A DNA stretch of 25,036 nt, from contig JABYQS010000397.1 in NCBI GenBank assembly GCA_022592435.1, positions 1 to 25,036 on the forward strand, given 5' to 3'. The notes beneath the pieces were generated by a model. The model searched no databases and was not told the DNA's origin. It was given only the letters and a program-made list of their open reading frames with translations. Positions 21,873 through 25,036 of the stretch are shown here, one piece after another. A program made the translations under genes and the position numbers. Each line of letters starts with the position of its first letter. Position 1 is the first letter of the stretch. Source of the DNA: Cerioporus squamosus (lineage: Eukaryota > Basidiomycota > Agaricomycetes > Polyporales > Polyporaceae).

Positions 21873-22427
21873 TGAGGCAGAAAGGGGATGTGGCAGCAGA
21901 GCACGACACCACGTACTTATGGCTTATGGCAAATGGCAGTCAGCCACCGCTATCTCCACACGGCCTCTTGCAAGCTGGTGGCCTCGAGCCTGAGAGGGAA
22001 GCACTTTGGAAGTTAGCGTTCTCCGGAGGCTCCGCTAGAGCCTGAAAGACACCGGTGAAGCGAGAAGCGGAATGAGATGACATCGCGCGGTGAATCTGTA
22101 GTACCGCCAAGCCGCATGTTTGGTCTGGTTGGGCAATACTGATACTTCATATATGGTCACACGTCTTACCGCTGTTGACATGAACATCTGTGACATCAGA
22201 CTCAAGGCTCGACTGTTCGCCGGATTTGATGGCGACCACAAGAGATACATTGTCTACCGAGCAATCACACAGATGATTGCCCTAGCACTAGCTCATAGAG
22301 CAAGTTAGTACACCTCCATTGACCCAGAAGACGCAACACGACGCACCGCTGTGCAACAGACAGCCCTTTGAACTCAACGCGTTAGGCCAACCGCGGATCG
22401 TGCGCGGCGTCACAAGTCCACGAGGAG
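21873..22427. other. Promoter region of monooxygenase B and 3' flank of BCD1
   Basis: About 0.55 kb. It must hold the upstream region of the monooxygenase B gene and the 3' untranslated region of BCD1, both on the minus strand. The open frame at 22120–22308 has no recognisable features. No clear TATA box on the minus strand near the monooxygenase start was seen. Confidence 0.45.
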
Positions 22428-23945
22428 CTATGTTCCCCCGTCTCCCTCGTCTCCAGAGTCGCCCCAGTCGACCTGTTCCTCATCTGGGCCGCTATAGCCA
22501 CCGAGCGCGCTGTCGCCACGAGGATCCCGAAGGGCCCCCGCTTCTCGCAGCTTCTGCAGCATCGCAGCCAATTCCTCAGAGCTGCCTTCGTACTCATCGT
22601 CCGTCTCGCCTTCGGCGTCCTCATCTCCCCATGCATCCTCGTCCGCTAGGCCATCAGGGTTGGCTCCGGCCGGTGCTTCCCCATCTGCTTCTTCGTCGTC
22701 GTCGCTGCCAGCATAGTCTCCCAGGAGGTTCGACACGTTGCGCTCCTCTGCCGCGCCGTCGTCTTCGTCACTGCCATAGCCTCCCAATAGACCGCTCATA
22801 GCCTTCTTCGCCTGCTTCACGTTCAGCTTCCGCCTCTTCGGCGGCCTCTGTTCGTCCGGCGCGTCACGCACGACCGTCCCTTGGTCGTCCACGATGGTTC
22901 CCTGGAACGCGTCCTCTTCCCATACTTCGATGGTCGGGAACTCCACGAAGTGTTTGTGCTTGAGTACCGCTCCCACAGGCTGACTAGAGTCGAGTTTGTA
23001 GTATCCGCTCCGTATTAGCCGGCCTGGCTGAGGGACGTGCGGGTTGCTGTTCAGCGCAGCAAGCGGATCCAGGGGTGTGCTCATGACGCACAGTGGCGGT
23101 GTGAACGAGTCCGGGACGTCCTCGTCGGGGAGAACGAGTGCTTGCACCCACTGTGGGAGCGACTTGTCCTTCTTGCTCTTGCTCCGTTCTGTCACCTGGG
23201 TTTGTATGGCCAATAAGAGAGGCGTCTCGAGAGTGACACGGTGCGCGAGGAGGGTAAATGGCGGGTCGGGTGGTTCAGAGGGTGCGAGCAGATTCCGTGG
23301 TGGGTGAAACTTGAACTCGACCGTGAGGAGCGCCGTCCTGTTCCTACACGAGCAAGGAAAATATATTCCAGTTCCTTTACACAAGTATAAGCACGGATAT
23401 GAAACGTACTTGAAGTCCCATGTAGACTGGTTGAGTGTCCGTCTCTCCATCCCGTTCGGCAGGAACTCGATCTCAATATCCCGGAAGTCGAGCTGCATCC
23501 TGAGCACGTCCCGCTTCGACGCTGTCTTTCCCGCTGCACCTCCAACGCCGCCTCGTCCTCTTCCTCTTCCTCGGCCCCTGGCATCTCCTCGCCCACGCCC
23601 TGCAGCCTGGCGGTCTCCCGCGGTATACCCGCCCTGCACGATCTCGCGTCCCCAGTCTCCGACCTTCCTGCCTACCTCCTCGAGAAACGTGTAGTCGTTC
23701 ACGAGCGTCGCGTATCCGTACTGGTTCATCGGCACGTATGCGGCCTTGTTGCGTATGCCAGAGCAGCCATCCCCGAGGCTCTTGTGTTTCGTCGAACACG
23801 ACAGCGAGCAAGTCCGGAGGTTGCAGCGAGGGCAGGTGTAGATGGCAGCATTCGTCTGGCATATAACACAGATCGGAGACTGTCGCTGGGCAGCTGCTTT
23901 GGAGCTCTCCGCATGAGGGACATCGAGAGTGTCCGCGCTGTTCAT
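22428..23945 (-). CDS. BCD1: Box C/D snoRNA assembly factor Bcd1 (zf-HIT protein)
   Basis: Homologue of Bcd1/ZNHIT6, needed for box C/D snoRNP assembly and stability in the nucleus. Exons on the minus strand: 23945–23410 and 23343–22428, giving 483 residues. The HIT zinc finger covers about residues 26–61 (CVIC, CPRC, C46, C50, H54, C61), followed by the conserved YVPMNQYGYATLVNDYTFLEEVGRKV stretch. An Arg-Gly repeat insertion sits at about 116–136. The family's C-terminal part is seen as LPNGMERRTLNQSTWDFK-NRTALLTVEFKFHPP across the intron, and later QPGRLIRSGYYKLDSSQPVGAVLKHKHFVEFPTIEVW. A basic stretch (PPKRRKLNVKQAKK) and a long acidic Asp/Glu tail end the protein. The intron (23344–23409) is 66 nt and in frame without stop. 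An upstream in-frame ATG at 24056 would add 37 hydrophobic residues; I prefer MNSADTL at 23945. Confidence 0.9.
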   Translation of the reverse strand: MNSADTLDVPHAESSKAAAQRQSPICVICQTNAAIYTCPRCNLRTCSLSCSTKHKSLGDGCSGIRNKAAYVPMNQYGYATLVNDYTFLEEVGRKVGDWGREIVQGGYTAGDRQAAGRGRGDARGRGRGRGRGGVGGAAGKTASKRDVLRMQLDFRDIEIEFLPNGMERRTLNQSTWDFKYVSYPCLYLCKGTGIYFPCSCRNRTALLTVEFKFHPPRNLLAPSEPPDPPFTLLAHRVTLETPLLLAIQTQVTERSKSKKDKSLPQWVQALVLPDEDVPDSFTPPLCVMSTPLDPLAALNSNPHVPQPGRLIRSGYYKLDSSQPVGAVLKHKHFVEFPTIEVWEEDAFQGTIVDDQGTVVRDAPDEQRPPKRRKLNVKQAKKAMSGLLGGYGSDEDDGAAEERNVSNLLGDYAGSDDDEEADGEAPAGANPDGLADEDAWGDEDAEGETDDEYEGSSEELAAMLQKLREAGALRDPRGDSALGGYSGPDEEQVDWGDSGDEGDGGT

Positions 23946-24206
23946 GGCGAGATGCAAGTCGGAGAGCAGGAGCAAAAGTAAGGCGTCTACGCGTGACGCA
24001 GGAAATTCGCTATAGGACGCGATACGCGAGGCGCGTCCGGACGCCCGTCTCCACACTCATACCGGTACCTATGGAATCAGTTGGTTGGTACATTCTCACA
24101 TGGATACAAAGGGTACTATACATCTAGTACAAGTGAAGACTACCGTAGGGAACAGAACAATGTGGAGGGAAGTCGATGACCAGACTTGCAAAGGTATCAT
24201 GGATCT

Positions 24207-25036
24207 CTAGATATCATCCATTCCGAGGTCAATCTCAACCTTCTCGCCCGGCTTGAAGGCAGGGAGGCCTATGGCGAGTACAGTCGTCAGCCAAAAAAGT
24301 TCACATGCGCACGAACCAGTCAGACATACCTCGGTACGGGCAACTCGAGCACCGGAACGCGTCTCCCAAGTAGCAGTTCCCACAGCTGCTCGTCGCCTTC
24401 GGTGCAGCGGCGGCGGCAGCCATGAGACGCTCCTTCTCCGCCTGCGAGACCTCGATGGCCTGTCCATCTACCTTGCCATCGAGCAGCACGACGTTGCTGT
24501 TCGCGAGCTCCTCCGCCTCGAGCTCGGCAAGGCCGCACGTGCAATTCTTGCACGCCTTCTTCCGCCGTGGCGCACCGCGTACGGCAGGCTCGCATGCCGC
24601 CGGTCTCTCGCGGTCTGCCGCAGTCAGGAGGCTCTCCGCGTTGATGGAAGGCGTGGAGGGTGCACTGAGCGTCCAGAGAGCCTTCTTCGACGCCTTGCGC
24701 TCCGGGTCGACCTTACGCCGTAGCGGAAGCGCCGCAGAGGCAGCGGGCGCGGGGGTGGTTTTCAGGGAGAGGGAGGTGCCTGCTGAATATGCGGGCTTTT
24801 GGGCGATAAGCGCGCCATCCTTTGTTGCGCTCAGGACGGTGAAACCAGCGAGGGTAAGGTCTGAGGGTAGGGTGGGGAGAGCGGAGCCGAGGTTGAGAAG
24901 GTGGAGCGTTCCGAGAGGCTCGAGCCCCGCGAGCAACTGCCTGAGCAGCTCTGGGATCCTTGGAGCAAAGCTCTCATACTCCGGAGGGGACAAGGTGACA
25001 TGACAGACGCGAAGGTAGAGGAAGGGAGTGTTGTGG
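24207..25036 (-). CDS. DRE2: Fe-S cluster assembly protein Dre2 (anamorsin/CIAPIN1), 5' end outside window
   Basis: Cytosolic iron-sulfur assembly protein that receives electrons from Tah18 in the early CIA pathway. Exon 2 is 24268–24207. The intron is 24269–24329 (GTATGT to CATAG). The upstream exon runs from 24330 to the window edge with the frame still open, so the start lies outside. The visible N-terminal part belongs to the methyltransferase-like domain ([50 protein letters not shown]), joined by an Ala/Pro/Ser linker. Both cysteine motifs of the CIAPIN1 domain are intact: the C...CKNCTC [2Fe-2S] motif and [15 protein letters not shown] (CX2CX7CX2C). The end [14 protein letters not shown] is typical of the family. 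It is on the same strand as BCD1, 262 bases upstream of that gene's chosen start. Confidence 0.95.

Noticed and set aside
22319..22801. 160-codon plus-strand open frame
   Set aside because: Antisense to the acidic tail of Bcd1; His/Arg/Pro-rich shadow of Asp/Glu codons.

Overview
This window is eukaryotic DNA from a filamentous basidiomycete. The protein-coding genes are cut by many 47–75 nt GT-AG introns, lie on both strands and are GC-rich. A class II (lignin-degrading type) peroxidase fragment of the Polyporales kind points to a white-rot polypore relative. There is no sign of operons, CRISPR arrays, phage or a complete transposon. Gene models below were rebuilt by hand from reading frames, splice sites and family motifs.

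Left part (1–6595): the 3' part of an unrecognised ubiquitin-interacting-motif protein (+); an RNase P/MRP subunit Rpp1/Rpp30 gene (+) with an apparent one-base frameshift; a small orphan gene (+) that runs tail-to-tail into a truncated class II peroxidase (−). The peroxidase keeps its TATA box, signal peptide and first intron, but ends after about 115 codons and has Tyr in place of the distal His. A long, gene-poor stretch follows, with a palindromic GATA site of the fungal iron-regulator type.

Middle part (6596–16576): an Apd1-type thioredoxin-like [2Fe-2S] protein (+); a Sch9 C2/AGC kinase (−); a small multi-span membrane protein (−); a 1.4 kb divergent intergenic region with inverted repeats; a forkhead transcription factor (+); and Mediator subunit Med18 (+).

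Right part (16707–25036): two tandem flavin monooxygenases (−), each with an N-terminal NTF2/SnoaL-like region and the same eight-exon layout, including a 6-nt micro-exon; box C/D snoRNA assembly factor Bcd1 (−); and the C-terminal part of the Fe-S assembly protein Dre2/anamorsin (−), which runs off the window.

Most genes are single-copy housekeeping functions: RNA processing (Rpp1, Bcd1), transcription (Med18, forkhead), TOR signalling (Sch9) and Fe-S biology (Apd1, Dre2). The accessory content is the monooxygenase tandem and the peroxidase remnant. No clearly new multi-gene system is visible. The most distinctive signals are the shared 6-nt micro-exon, the Tyr-substituted truncated peroxidase, the frameshift in an otherwise conserved Rpp1, and unexplained hairpins in the intergenic region at 12.8–13.1 kb.
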